NCBI GenBank assembly: GCA_021296435.1
Contig: JAGWAK010000057.1
Location: forward strand, 1-13,905
Source: Acidimicrobiia bacterium
GTDB taxonomy: Bacteria; Actinomycetota; Acidimicrobiia; Acidimicrobiales; CATQHL01
Direction of reading: 5' to 3'
DNA length: 13,905 nt
Shown: positions 1 through 6,926 of the stretch, in pieces
How positions within the stretch are numbered: the stretch's first letter is position 1
Layout of the letters: the number at the start of each line of letters is the position of its first letter
Made by a program: the position numbers and the translations under genes
Notes under the pieces: model-generated
What the model was told of the DNA's origin: nothing
What the model saw: the letters and a program-made list of their open reading frames with translations, nothing else
Database searches by the model: none

Positions 1-333
1 GTCTATCGCACCCGTGACCCACGTGCGATCGCCATGGACGCCCTGGCTGCCGAACTGGGTGCGGCGGCCGGTGAGCCGCAGTGGCACGCCACCGCCAGCG
101 CCCTGGAGGCCGAACTGCACGAGCGAAAGGGACTCAACGCCAACGTGGACTACTACTCAGCGCTCGTGCTGTACCACCTCGGCTTCCCGCTGAGCATGTT
201 CACCAGCTTCATCGTCTGCAGCCGGGTGGCGGGTTGGACGGCCCACGTTCTCGAGCAGTACGCCAACAACCGTCTCATCAGGCCCCGCGCGCGCTACGAC
301 GGTTCACCACCGCGGCCGTATCCGGTGGGCTGA
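1..333 (+). CDS. Citrate synthase family protein, C-terminal part (5' end outside window)
   Basis: The visible 110 residues are the C-terminal small/large-domain region of a citrate synthase family enzyme, which condenses oxaloacetate with acetyl-CoA or, in the 2-methylcitrate synthase subfamily, propionyl-CoA. Seen directly: VYRTRDPRA at the cut edge, the NVDYYSALVL segment carrying the catalytic Asp of the family (NVDFYSG in E. coli GltA), the helix around GWTAHVLEQY, and the terminal NRLIRPRARY signature. The frame is open to base 1, so the start lies upstream. The next gene begins 2 nt after the stop, which indicates one operon. Because the neighbours are PrpF and an aconitase, a 2-methylcitrate synthase (PrpC-like) role is a reasonable inference, but the C-terminus alone does not separate PrpC from an ordinary citrate synthase. 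Confidence 0.92.
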   Translation, partial: VYRTRDPRAIAMDALAAELGAAAGEPQWHATASALEAELHERKGLNANVDYYSALVLYHLGFPLSMFTSFIVCSRVAGWTAHVLEQYANNRLIRPRARYDGSPPRPYPVG

Positions 334-335
334 AC

Positions 336-1628
336 GTGGACCGGGCGGTCCCGGCGTCGTTCTGGCGGGGGGGTACGAGCCGTGCCGTCCTGTTCCGGGA
401 AGATGACCTGAGCGAGTTCGGGCCCGAACAGGTCGAGGCGATCATCCTGGCATCGCTGGGCAGTCCCGACCCCGACGGGCGCCAGATCGACGGGCTCGGC
501 GGCGGGATCTCCTCGCTCAGCAAGGCGGCCGTCGTGGGGCCCGCGCCGACGGGCAGCGGCGCCGATGTGGCGTTCCGCTTCGCCCAGGTGGAGGTGGCCG
601 AGCCGTGGGTCGACTTCACGGGCAACTGCGGCAACATCTCCGCCGCCGTCGCCCCGTTCGCCGTCAACGAGGGCCTCGTGCCGGCCGGCGACTCTCCCCG
701 TCAGCCCGGCGAAGGTCGGGATCCGGCGCCCGGCGCCTCCGCTGATCGTGCCGGGGTGGACGTCGTGGTGCTGAGCCTCAACACAGGCCAGCGGTTCGCT
801 ACCCGCGTGCCGCTCCGCGGGGACCGCTATGACCCGGCAGGGGACTTCGCCATCGATGGCGTCCCCGGCACGGGGGCGCGGCTTCATCTGGAGTACCTCG
901 ACGCCGGCGGCTCGATCGGGCGGGGTGCCCTGCCCACCGGCCAGGTGCGCGAGGTGGTCGAGTTGCCCGATCTCGGGGCGGTGCCGGTGTCGGTCGTGGA
1001 CGTGGGCAACCCCGCCGTGTTCGTGGCTGCGACCGCTTTGGATGTCCCCGCGGCCGTTGCGGCGTCGCCCGCCGCACTCGACGCCGACGAGGTCCTCCAG
1101 GGCCGGCTCGAGCGGATCCGCTGCGAGGCAGCGGTGCGGATCGGCGTCGCCGACTCTCTCAGCGACGCCGGGCGGCACCACCGGACGGTTCCGAAGGTGG
1201 CTCTGGTGGGGGCACCGGGGGCGTACCGCACCACGAGCGGCACCGAGGTGGCCGCCGCCGACGTGGATCTGCTGGTCCGGCTGATCTCGATGGGGCGGAC
1301 ACACCGCACCCTGGCGATGACCGGCGCGATGGCTTGTGCCGCCGCAGCTGCCATGGACGGCAGCGTCGTGGCCGAACTGGCGGGCGGATCGATCTCCGCG
1401 ACGCCGCCGGAGACCGGCGAGGCTGCCGGCACGGCACGGCGCGTGCGCCTCGGACATCCGGCCGGCATTCTGGCGATGGAGGTCACCGCCGAGGGCGCAG
1501 CCGGCGCCTGGCGGGTGCCGAGTCTCGTCGTGGACCGCACGGCTCGGGAGATCATGCGCGGCACGGTGCAGGTGCCGCAGGCCTATCTCGACGGCGAGGC
1601 CTGGTTCGCCTCCGGTTCGCCTCCGTGA
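336..1628 (+). CDS. prpF: PrpF family 2-methylaconitate cis-trans isomerase-like protein
   Basis: About 430 residues, slightly longer than typical PrpF proteins (about 390-400). The family has two diaminopimelate-epimerase-like domains; PrpF isomerises the 2-methylaconitate made by AcnD. Matching motifs: RGGTSRAVLFREDDL near the N-terminus, DGLGGGISSLSKAAVV containing Lys63 (the conserved active-site Lys position), DFTGNCGNISAAVAPFAV with Cys98, RTHRTLAMTGAMA, and RLGHPAGILAMEV near the C-terminus. The GTG at 336 is chosen because it lies 2 nt after the upstream stop and puts the family N-terminus at residue 1; no strong Shine-Dalgarno is seen, suggesting translational coupling. A Gly/Pro/Arg-rich stretch of about 20 residues after GLVPA coincides with a hairpin-forming repeat and looks like an insertion. 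4-oxalomesaconate tautomerase (GalD-type) is the main alternative; the citrate synthase/aconitase context favours PrpF. Confidence 0.87.
   Translation: MDRAVPASFWRGGTSRAVLFREDDLSEFGPEQVEAIILASLGSPDPDGRQIDGLGGGISSLSKAAVVGPAPTGSGADVAFRFAQVEVAEPWVDFTGNCGNISAAVAPFAVNEGLVPAGDSPRQPGEGRDPAPGASADRAGVDVVVLSLNTGQRFATRVPLRGDRYDPAGDFAIDGVPGTGARLHLEYLDAGGSIGRGALPTGQVREVVELPDLGAVPVSVVDVGNPAVFVAATALDVPAAVAASPAALDADEVLQGRLERIRCEAAVRIGVADSLSDAGRHHRTVPKVALVGAPGAYRTTSGTEVAAADVDLLVRLISMGRTHRTLAMTGAMACAAAAAMDGSVVAELAGGSISATPPETGEAAGTARRVRLGHPAGILAMEVTAEGAAGAWRVPSLVVDRTAREIMRGTVQVPQAYLDGEAWFASGSPP
694..727 (+). repeat. REP-like palindromic element inserted in prpF (candidate)
   Basis: The element contains a 6-bp stem, CCCGGC (705-710) and GTCGGG (715-720), with one G-T wobble around a GAAG loop, framed by CCCCGTCAG on the left and GATCC on the right. 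Its reverse strand reads IPTFAGLTG, closely resembling the peptide (IPAFAGMTG-like) produced where widespread bacterial palindromic repeats are read through. It falls between two conserved blocks of prpF, keeps the frame, and encodes a low-complexity peptide (PRQPGEGRDPAP). Only one clear copy is visible in this window, so repetition in the genome is not shown here. Confidence 0.4.
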
Positions 1629-4303
1629 GCGCATTCGGCTCCGGAGCCAGCCTCGAGACGGCCGCCGGGGCGGTGCGCTACTACCGCCTGAACCGCCTCG
1701 AGGAGTTGGGGCTCGCCGCGGTTGCCGAACTGCCCGTGAGCATCAAGATTCTGCTCGAAGAAGCGCTGCGTCACGCCGAGGAGGCGCCGGCTGGCGCCGG
1801 TGGGCCGGCGGCCGAAGTGCAGGCGCTGGCAGGTTGGGGTGCCGCGACGCCACCCGGGACGTCGGTGGCGTTCCGTCCGGGCCGGATGATCCTGCAGGAC
1901 TTCACGGGCATCCCGGCGTTGCTGGGCGTGGCTGCGGTGCGAAGTGCCGTGCAACGAGCGGGCGGCGATCCGGCGCGGGTCGATCTCTGCACGCCGACCG
2001 ACCTGGTGATCGATCACTCCCTCCAGGTGGATGTGGCGGGTTCGCCGGGCGCGGCGGCAACCAACCTGGCCATCGAGTACGAGCGGAACGCCGAGCGCTT
2101 CGCCTTCGCCCGCTGGGCCGAGCAGGCCTTTGCCAACCTGCGAGTGGTGCCGCCCGGCAAGGGCATCGTGCACCAGGTGAACATGGAGTTCCTGGCCTCG
2201 GTGGTGTCACTGGATCCGGCCGGCGGCGGGGCGGTGGCCCGGCCGGACACGGTGGTAGGCACCGATTCGCACACCACGATGATCGGCGGGATGGGGGTGC
2301 TCGGCTGGGGCGTCGGCGGGATCGAAGCCGAGACCGTGATGCTCGGCGAGCCGATCGATCTCGTGCTGCCGGAAGTCGTGGGGGTGCGGCTGACGGGACG
2401 GCCCGCCCCGGGCGTCACCGCCACCGACCTGGTGCTGGCACTGGCGGGCGCGCTCAGGCAGGCGGGCGTGGTGGGCGCCTTCGCGGAATTCTTCGGCGCC
2501 GGGGTGGACTTCCTGAGCCTCGAGGACCGGGCCACCGTGGCGAACATGGCTCCGGAGTACGGCGCCACGACCGGCTACTTCGCGCCGGACGGCGAGACGT
2601 TGCGCTACCTGCGCCGCACGGCGCGATCGCCGGCGCACGTGGATCTCGTCGAGCGCTACTGCAGGGCTCAGGGGCTGTTCCGCACCCCCGACAGCCCCAC
2701 TCCGGCCTTCAGCCGGGTGATGCCGTTCGACCTCGCGGAGGTGGCGCCGACGGTGGCGGGCCCCTCGCGGCCCACCCAGACCCTGACCTTGCGGGAGGTC
2801 CCGGAGTCGCTCGCTGCAGCCCTGGCGGATCGTGGCCCGTCGCACACACCGGCGGTGGCTGACGTGCGCGACGGCGACGTCGTCATCGCTGCGATCACGA
2901 GTTGCACTAACACCTCAAATCCCGCGGTGATGGTCGGCGCCGGCCTCCTGGCGCGCAAGGCGATCGAACGCGGGCTCACGACACCGGCGCACGTCAAGAC
3001 GAGCCTGGCGCCCGGATCACCGGTCGTGGCGGACTACCTGGAGCGTTCCGGACTGCTGCGCCATCTTGAGAAGCTCGGCTTCGCCATCGTCGGGTACGGC
3101 TGCACCACCTGCGCCGGTGGCTCCGGACCGCTGGCTGCGCCGGTGGCGGCCGCCGTGGCGCAACACGACCTGTCGGTGGCGGCCGTGCTTTCGGGGAACC
3201 GGAACTTCGAGGGACGCATCCACCCGCAATGCCGGCTGGGCTATCTGGCCTCGCCTCCTCTCGTCGTGGCATACGCCCTCGCCGGGACCGTCGACATCGA
3301 TCTGACGGCCGAGCCGATCGCCCTCGACCCCGACGGGACACCGGTGTTTCTGGCCGATCTCTGGCCCGACGAGGCGGAGATTCGCGCCGAGACCCAGCGG
3401 GCTCTCGCGCCCGAGTTGTTCGCCGCCCGCGCCGAGGACATCTTCAGCGGCGACCCTCGCTGGCGCGCGCCGCTTGCTGAGCCGTCGGCGCTGCCGTCCT
3501 GGAATCCGAACTCCACGTACATCATCGAGCCGCCCTTCTGCGACGCGGTCTCCTCCGAGCCGGCGCCGATCAGCGACATCCGGGGTGCCCGGTGCCTGCT
3601 GCTACTCGGCGACGCCATCACGACCGATCACATCTCACCCGCTGGGGTGATCGACCCCGAGAGTCCGGCCGGCCGCCACCTGCTCGCAGGTGGCGTGGCT
3701 CCGGAGCAGTTCAACATCCTGGGCGCGCGGCGGGGCAACCATGAGGTCATGGTGCGCGCCACCTTCGCCAATCCCCGGTTGCGCAACCATCTCGCCGGCG
3801 GCCGGGAAGGGGGCTGGACGGCCCACCAACCCGGCGGCGAGATCATGGCGATCTTCGAGGCCGCCGAGCGCTATCGCCGCCAGGCGACACCTCTGGTGGT
3901 GCTGGCTGGCGCCGACTACGGCGCGGGCTCATCGCGCGACTGGGCAGCCAAGGGCACGGCCCTGCTGGGCGTGCGGGCGGTGGTCGCGGAGAGCTTCGAG
4001 CGGCTGCACCGCCAGAACCTGATCGGCATGGGCGTGCTGCCGCTGCAGTTTGCCGCTGGGGAGAGTTGGCGCTCCGGAGGCCTCGACGGCACGGAGACGT
4101 ATGACGTCACGGGACTGGAGGGGCGACTGGTGCCCGGCGCCCCGGCCATGCTGGTCGCAACCTCCCCCGGCGGCGCGTCGCGGCGGTTCCCGTTGACGGT
4201 GCGTCTCGACAGCGACGCCGAGGCGACCTACTGGCGCCACGGCGGCATCATCCCGTTCGTGTTCCGGCGGCTCCTGCGGGAAGTCGCCGCCCGAGAGAGC
4301 TAG
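1625..4303 (+). CDS. acn: Aconitate hydratase / Fe-S 2-methylcitrate dehydratase family protein
   Basis: The product is 892 residues, the usual length of the AcnA/IRP class (E. coli AcnA is 891). It should hold a [4Fe-4S] cluster and catalyse citrate-isocitrate isomerisation or, in the AcnD subfamily, dehydration of 2-methylcitrate. Seen: DLVIDHSLQVD, VGTDSHTTMIGGMGVLGWGVGG, cluster cysteines Cys427 (TSCTNTSNP), Cys493 and Cys496 (GYGCTTC), with the same spacing as AcnA, then SGNRNFEGRIHP, LLGDAITTDHISPAG, and the swivel-domain YGAGSSRDWAAKG and ERLHRQNLIGMGVLPL. The GTG start overlaps the prpF stop by 4 nt (GTGA), so translation is probably coupled. The segment after the second cluster cysteine reads AGGSGPL instead of the common IGNSGPL. 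Linkage to prpF favours an AcnD-like role, but the SGPL ending is AcnA-like; both activities are possible. Confidence 0.95.
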   Translation: MSAFGSGASLETAAGAVRYYRLNRLEELGLAAVAELPVSIKILLEEALRHAEEAPAGAGGPAAEVQALAGWGAATPPGTSVAFRPGRMILQDFTGIPALLGVAAVRSAVQRAGGDPARVDLCTPTDLVIDHSLQVDVAGSPGAAATNLAIEYERNAERFAFARWAEQAFANLRVVPPGKGIVHQVNMEFLASVVSLDPAGGGAVARPDTVVGTDSHTTMIGGMGVLGWGVGGIEAETVMLGEPIDLVLPEVVGVRLTGRPAPGVTATDLVLALAGALRQAGVVGAFAEFFGAGVDFLSLEDRATVANMAPEYGATTGYFAPDGETLRYLRRTARSPAHVDLVERYCRAQGLFRTPDSPTPAFSRVMPFDLAEVAPTVAGPSRPTQTLTLREVPESLAAALADRGPSHTPAVADVRDGDVVIAAITSCTNTSNPAVMVGAGLLARKAIERGLTTPAHVKTSLAPGSPVVADYLERSGLLRHLEKLGFAIVGYGCTTCAGGSGPLAAPVAAAVAQHDLSVAAVLSGNRNFEGRIHPQCRLGYLASPPLVVAYALAGTVDIDLTAEPIALDPDGTPVFLADLWPDEAEIRAETQRALAPELFAARAEDIFSGDPRWRAPLAEPSALPSWNPNSTYIIEPPFCDAVSSEPAPISDIRGARCLLLLGDAITTDHISPAGVIDPESPAGRHLLAGGVAPEQFNILGARRGNHEVMVRATFANPRLRNHLAGGREGGWTAHQPGGEIMAIFEAAERYRRQATPLVVLAGADYGAGSSRDWAAKGTALLGVRAVVAESFERLHRQNLIGMGVLPLQFAAGESWRSGGLDGTETYDVTGLEGRLVPGAPAMLVATSPGGASRRFPLTVRLDSDAEATYWRHGGIIPFVFRRLLREVAARES

Positions 4304-4860
4304 ACCAGGCTGCGGAGCCGGCGGTCGACCCGGGCGAGGAACGCCCGGCGATCCGCCATGCTGGAGCGGTCGGAGTCGTAGAAGGCCAGCCACTTCAACC
4401 GGCAGTGCGCGGGGCAGAGCAGGTGCAGGCTGCGTCGCAGGAAGTGCATGCCAGCCTCGCCCTGCACGGCGTTGACCCACTTCGAGGAGCCGTGGCTGGT
4501 GACCGCGGCCACGTAGCGCAGGTTCGCCAGGAGCTCGCGGCTCGCTGCGGTCGTCTCCGGTCTGCCGGGCCGCGGCGTCGATCCCCCGGCCACAACGTGC
4601 TCGAGCCAGCCGGTGAGCATGGCCGGCAGGCCGCTCCACCAGGTGGGGTACACCAGCACGAGGGCGCCGGCGGCGCTCAAGGTCTCCTGGTGCGCGGCGA
4701 CGGTTGCCGCATCGGGATCGGTCGGGGAGAACCCGTCGGTGTACAGGTCCAACAACTGCGGTTCGGCTCCGGCGTCGTCGAGGGTCTCGGTGACCTGCGC
4801 CGCCACCGCCGCCACGAAGCTTTCCGGCACCGGGTGGCAGAGGACGACCAGCGTGCTCAC
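4300..4860 (-). CDS. NAD(P)H dehydrogenase (quinone)/flavodoxin-2 family oxidoreductase, paralog 1
   Basis: A 186-residue protein with the flavodoxin-like fold of the NQO1/MdaB/KefF family (FMN or FAD dependent, NAD(P)H:quinone or related acceptors). Seen: an N-terminal strand and phosphate loop region STLVVLCHPVPESF, the flavin-contact motif VYPTWWSGLPAMLTGWLEHV, and a C-terminal segment CRLKWLAFYDSDRSS typical of this family. The GTG start overlaps the stop of the upstream paralog by 4 nt (GTGA), so the pair is translationally coupled. Its stop overlaps the stop of the convergent aconitase in the palindrome CTAG. The physiological acceptor cannot be read from the sequence; detoxification of quinones or nitro-compounds is family knowledge only. 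Confidence 0.85.
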   Translation of the reverse strand: MSTLVVLCHPVPESFVAAVAAQVTETLDDAGAEPQLLDLYTDGFSPTDPDAATVAAHQETLSAAGALVLVYPTWWSGLPAMLTGWLEHVVAGGSTPRPGRPETTAASRELLANLRYVAAVTSHGSSKWVNAVQGEAGMHFLRRSLHLLCPAHCRLKWLAFYDSDRSSMADRRAFLARVDRRLRSLV

Positions 4861-5441
4861 AGTCCCACCAGGACGCGGTCGAGTTTGGCGGCGAAGCGCC
4901 GGCGCGCTGCGGCGACACGCTCGGGCCGGGTCTCGTAGAGGGCCACATAGCGCCGGCGGCAGCGCGGGTTCACGATCAGGCGCATCGTGCGCAGCAGGAT
5001 GCGGCGCCCGCCGTCGCGGTGGCGGAACACCTCGGACCGAGTTCGATCGTGGATGGCGATCACTGCCAGCCGGCGCACCCCGACCAGACCTCGCTGCAGC
5101 TTGCCGTCGACGAGGTGGAAGCCGACACCGGGAACGAAGGTGCGGTCCACGAAGCCCTTGAGGCGTGGGGGCATGCCGGTCCAGCTTGCCCGGTAGACGA
5201 AGACCAAGGCTTCGGCGGCACTCACCCGAGGCCCGAAGTCGGCCACGTCGGGTTCCACGAGGGGCTGTCCGGAGTGGTAGGCCTGGCGTCCGGCGGTGGT
5301 CATGGCGGCGTTGAAGTGACCCTCGTGCAGGTCGATCAGGTCGACATCGTGGTCCGCCGAGGCGAGTGCCGCCTCGACGGCCCGGCGCAGCCCGCCGTCG
5401 TCGATGTCCGGCTTGTCGGCCAGAACCAGCACCACTCGCAC
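4857..5441 (-). CDS. Flavodoxin-2 family oxidoreductase, paralog 2
   Basis: A 194-residue protein homologous to the gene directly downstream: the layout VRVVLVLADKPD, then VYRASWTGMPPRLKGFVDRTF, then a C-terminal CRRRYVALYETRPER parallels VYPTWWSGLPAMLTGWLEHV and CRLKWLAFYDSDRSS of paralog 1. The two probably arose by tandem duplication and may form a heteromer or two enzymes of different specificity (inference). Here the double Trp of the flavin motif is reduced to SW, and PGVGFHLVDGKLQRGLVG replaces the more usual loop after the motif. The GTG at 5441 puts the first beta strand at residue 1; an ATG at 5495 would add 18 residues unlike the family start. A CAGAAT box 6 nt upstream of the GTG suggests an almost leaderless message. 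Confidence 0.83.
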   Translation of the reverse strand: MRVVLVLADKPDIDDGGLRRAVEAALASADHDVDLIDLHEGHFNAAMTTAGRQAYHSGQPLVEPDVADFGPRVSAAEALVFVYRASWTGMPPRLKGFVDRTFVPGVGFHLVDGKLQRGLVGVRRLAVIAIHDRTRSEVFRHRDGGRRILLRTMRLIVNPRCRRRYVALYETRPERVAAARRRFAAKLDRVLVGL

Positions 5442-5447
5442 GGCCCC

Positions 5448-5453
5448 ATTCTG
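5448..5453 (-). promoter_or_regulatory. Candidate -10 box for the flavodoxin-fold gene pair
   Basis: Read on the minus strand the hexamer is CAGAAT (4 of 6 to TATAAT), placed 6 nt before the GTG at 5441, a spacing expected for a leaderless transcript. No convincing -35 box was found. Confidence 0.3.
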
Positions 5454-5474
5454 GCAGTCCCGCAGCCCCCGGCC

Positions 5475-5489
5475 ACCGGCGAAGCCGGT
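5475..5489. other. Perfect short inverted repeat in divergent intergenic region
   Basis: ACCGGC and GCCGGT form a perfect 6-bp stem around a GAA loop. It sits between two divergent starts (5441 and 5547), so it may be an operator-like site. Its core CCGGCGAAG is also found in the hairpin inside prpF, so it may instead be a fragment of the same repeat class. Short GC-rich palindromes arise by chance at this base composition. Confidence 0.25.
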
Positions 5490-5532
5490 TCGCATGGCCG
5501 CGACCCTGCGGCGGGGCGCGACCGCGGCGGGC

Positions 5533-5538
5533 TACCCT
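5533..5538 (+). promoter_or_regulatory. Candidate -10 box for the amidohydrolase gene (leaderless)
   Basis: The hexamer TACCCT fits the actinobacterial TANNNT -10 pattern and ends 8 nt before the GTG at 5547. That would place the transcription start at or next to the start codon. There is no Shine-Dalgarno sequence before the GTG, which agrees with a leaderless message. Confidence 0.35.
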
Positions 5539-5546
5539 CGGCGCCG

Positions 5547-6833
5547 GTGCGCGCATCCTGCATCCTGGCCGATGCCCTGCTGCCCGACGGGCGGCGGGTG
5601 GACGTGACCGTCGTCGACGGGGTGGTCACGGCGGTGGAGGAGGCACGACCGCGGGCCGAAGTCGCTGCCGGGGGCGGCGGAAACGAGACCGGCGCCGCGG
5701 CCTCCGAGCCGGTCGAACGTCACGATCTCGGGGGGATGCTGCTGCTGGGAGGCCTCGCCGAGCCGCATGCCCATCTCGACAAGGCGCTGTCGGCGGACGT
5801 GGTGGTGAACGCCACCGGTGACCTGATCGGCGCGGTTCAGGCCTGGCAGGCCCACCGGGGCGGCATCAGCAGCGAGAGCACGATGGCTCGGGCGCTTCGA
5901 GCGGTCGAGATCGCCGCCGAGCATGGTGTGACCGCGATCCGCAGCCACGTCGACGTCGGCGCCGACATCGGCGCCCGCGGCGTGGAGGTCCTGGTCGCCG
6001 TGCGGCGGCTCTGCCTCAGGCTCGTGGACCTGCAACTCGTGGCACTGGTTGGCGTGCCTCTGACGGGTCCCGAGGGTGCGGGGAACCGGCGTGCGCTGGC
6101 GGTCGCGCTCGCTGCCGGAGCCGACCTGGTCGGCGGTGCCCCCGCGCTGGATCCGCGGCCGGCGGACTGCGTGGCGATCTGCCTGGACGCGGCCGCTGAT
6201 GCGGGACTGCCGATCGATCTACACATCGATGAGACACTCGATCCGAGCAGTCGCACCCTGGTGGATCTGGCGCGCGGTGTCCGGGACCGGGGATTCCCTC
6301 ACCCGGTCACGGCCAGCCACTGCGTGAGCCTCGGGATGATGCCCGAAGCCGAGCAGCGGCAGGTGGCCGAGTCGGTCGCCGTGGCGGGCATCGGCGTGGT
6401 GACTCTCCCGCAGACCAACCTGTTCCTCCAGAGCCGGGGCCTCCGCACGGCGCCGCCGCGCGGCCTCACGGCCCTCGAGGCGCTGTCCGAGGCGGGCGTG
6501 CGCCTCGCCGGTGGAGGCGACAACCTGCAGGACCCTTTCAACCTGATGGGTCGGGGAGATCCGTTCGAGACCGCCTCCCTCCTGGTGACCGCCGGCCACA
6601 TGCTTCCAGCGGCGGCGCTGGCAGCGGTCTCCGGCGAGGCCCGGGGTGTGATGGGGCTTGCGCCTGCGGAGGTTCAACCCGGCGCCGTTGCGGACTTCGT
6701 GGCGGTCGCGGCCTCCTCGGAGCGCCAAGCGATCGCCGCGGCACCGGGAACGCGTCGCACGTTCAAGGCGGGCCGGCTGGTGGCACAGATCACCCGTACC
6801 GGCGTCGTCGACCCCGGCGCGCCCCGGCCATGA
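5547..6833 (+). CDS. CodA-like metal-dependent amidohydrolase (cytosine deaminase family)
   Basis: The product is 428 residues, matching the cytosine deaminase (CodA) family at about 427. These cytosolic metalloenzymes hydrolytically deaminate or de-alkylaminate pyrimidines, triazines and similar rings. Metal and catalytic residues are readable: H74-A-H76-L-D-K, H226-I-D-E229, TASH258, and D325 in GGGDNLQDP. The gaps 226-258 and 258-325 equal those of E. coli CodA (214-246, 246-313), as I recall that protein. The substrate-binding region differs: where CodA has IVAFPQ with its cytosine-contacting Gln, this protein has LVALVGVPLTG, and the second Asp of CodA's DD is Asn. Cytosine is therefore doubtful as substrate. 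The GTG start fits the family N-terminus (ILADALLPDGR). A Gly/Ala/Glu-rich insert near residues 35-60 precedes the metal motif. A monooxygenase follows on the same strand. Confidence 0.85.
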   Translation: MRASCILADALLPDGRRVDVTVVDGVVTAVEEARPRAEVAAGGGGNETGAAASEPVERHDLGGMLLLGGLAEPHAHLDKALSADVVVNATGDLIGAVQAWQAHRGGISSESTMARALRAVEIAAEHGVTAIRSHVDVGADIGARGVEVLVAVRRLCLRLVDLQLVALVGVPLTGPEGAGNRRALAVALAAGADLVGGAPALDPRPADCVAICLDAAADAGLPIDLHIDETLDPSSRTLVDLARGVRDRGFPHPVTASHCVSLGMMPEAEQRQVAESVAVAGIGVVTLPQTNLFLQSRGLRTAPPRGLTALEALSEAGVRLAGGGDNLQDPFNLMGRGDPFETASLLVTAGHMLPAAALAAVSGEARGVMGLAPAEVQPGAVADFVAVAASSERQAIAAAPGTRRTFKAGRLVAQITRTGVVDPGAPRP

Positions 6834-6926
6834 GCCGGCCGGTTCCGCTGGTGTCCCCGCGCCTCGTGCCCGCTCCGGCGTGGACCGCGCCCCTCCTCGA
6901 TGGGGCCGGCTGGTGAGGGGGCCACC

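Noticed and set aside
294..1634. Long open frame (446 codons) on the minus strand opposite prpF
   Set aside because: The opposite strand carries all PrpF motifs; this translation is His/Arg-rich and shows no family signature.
6830..6916. 28-codon frame (ATG overlapping the amidohydrolase stop as ATGA)
   Set aside because: No ribosome binding site of its own, Pro-rich content and no conserved feature; probably incidental.
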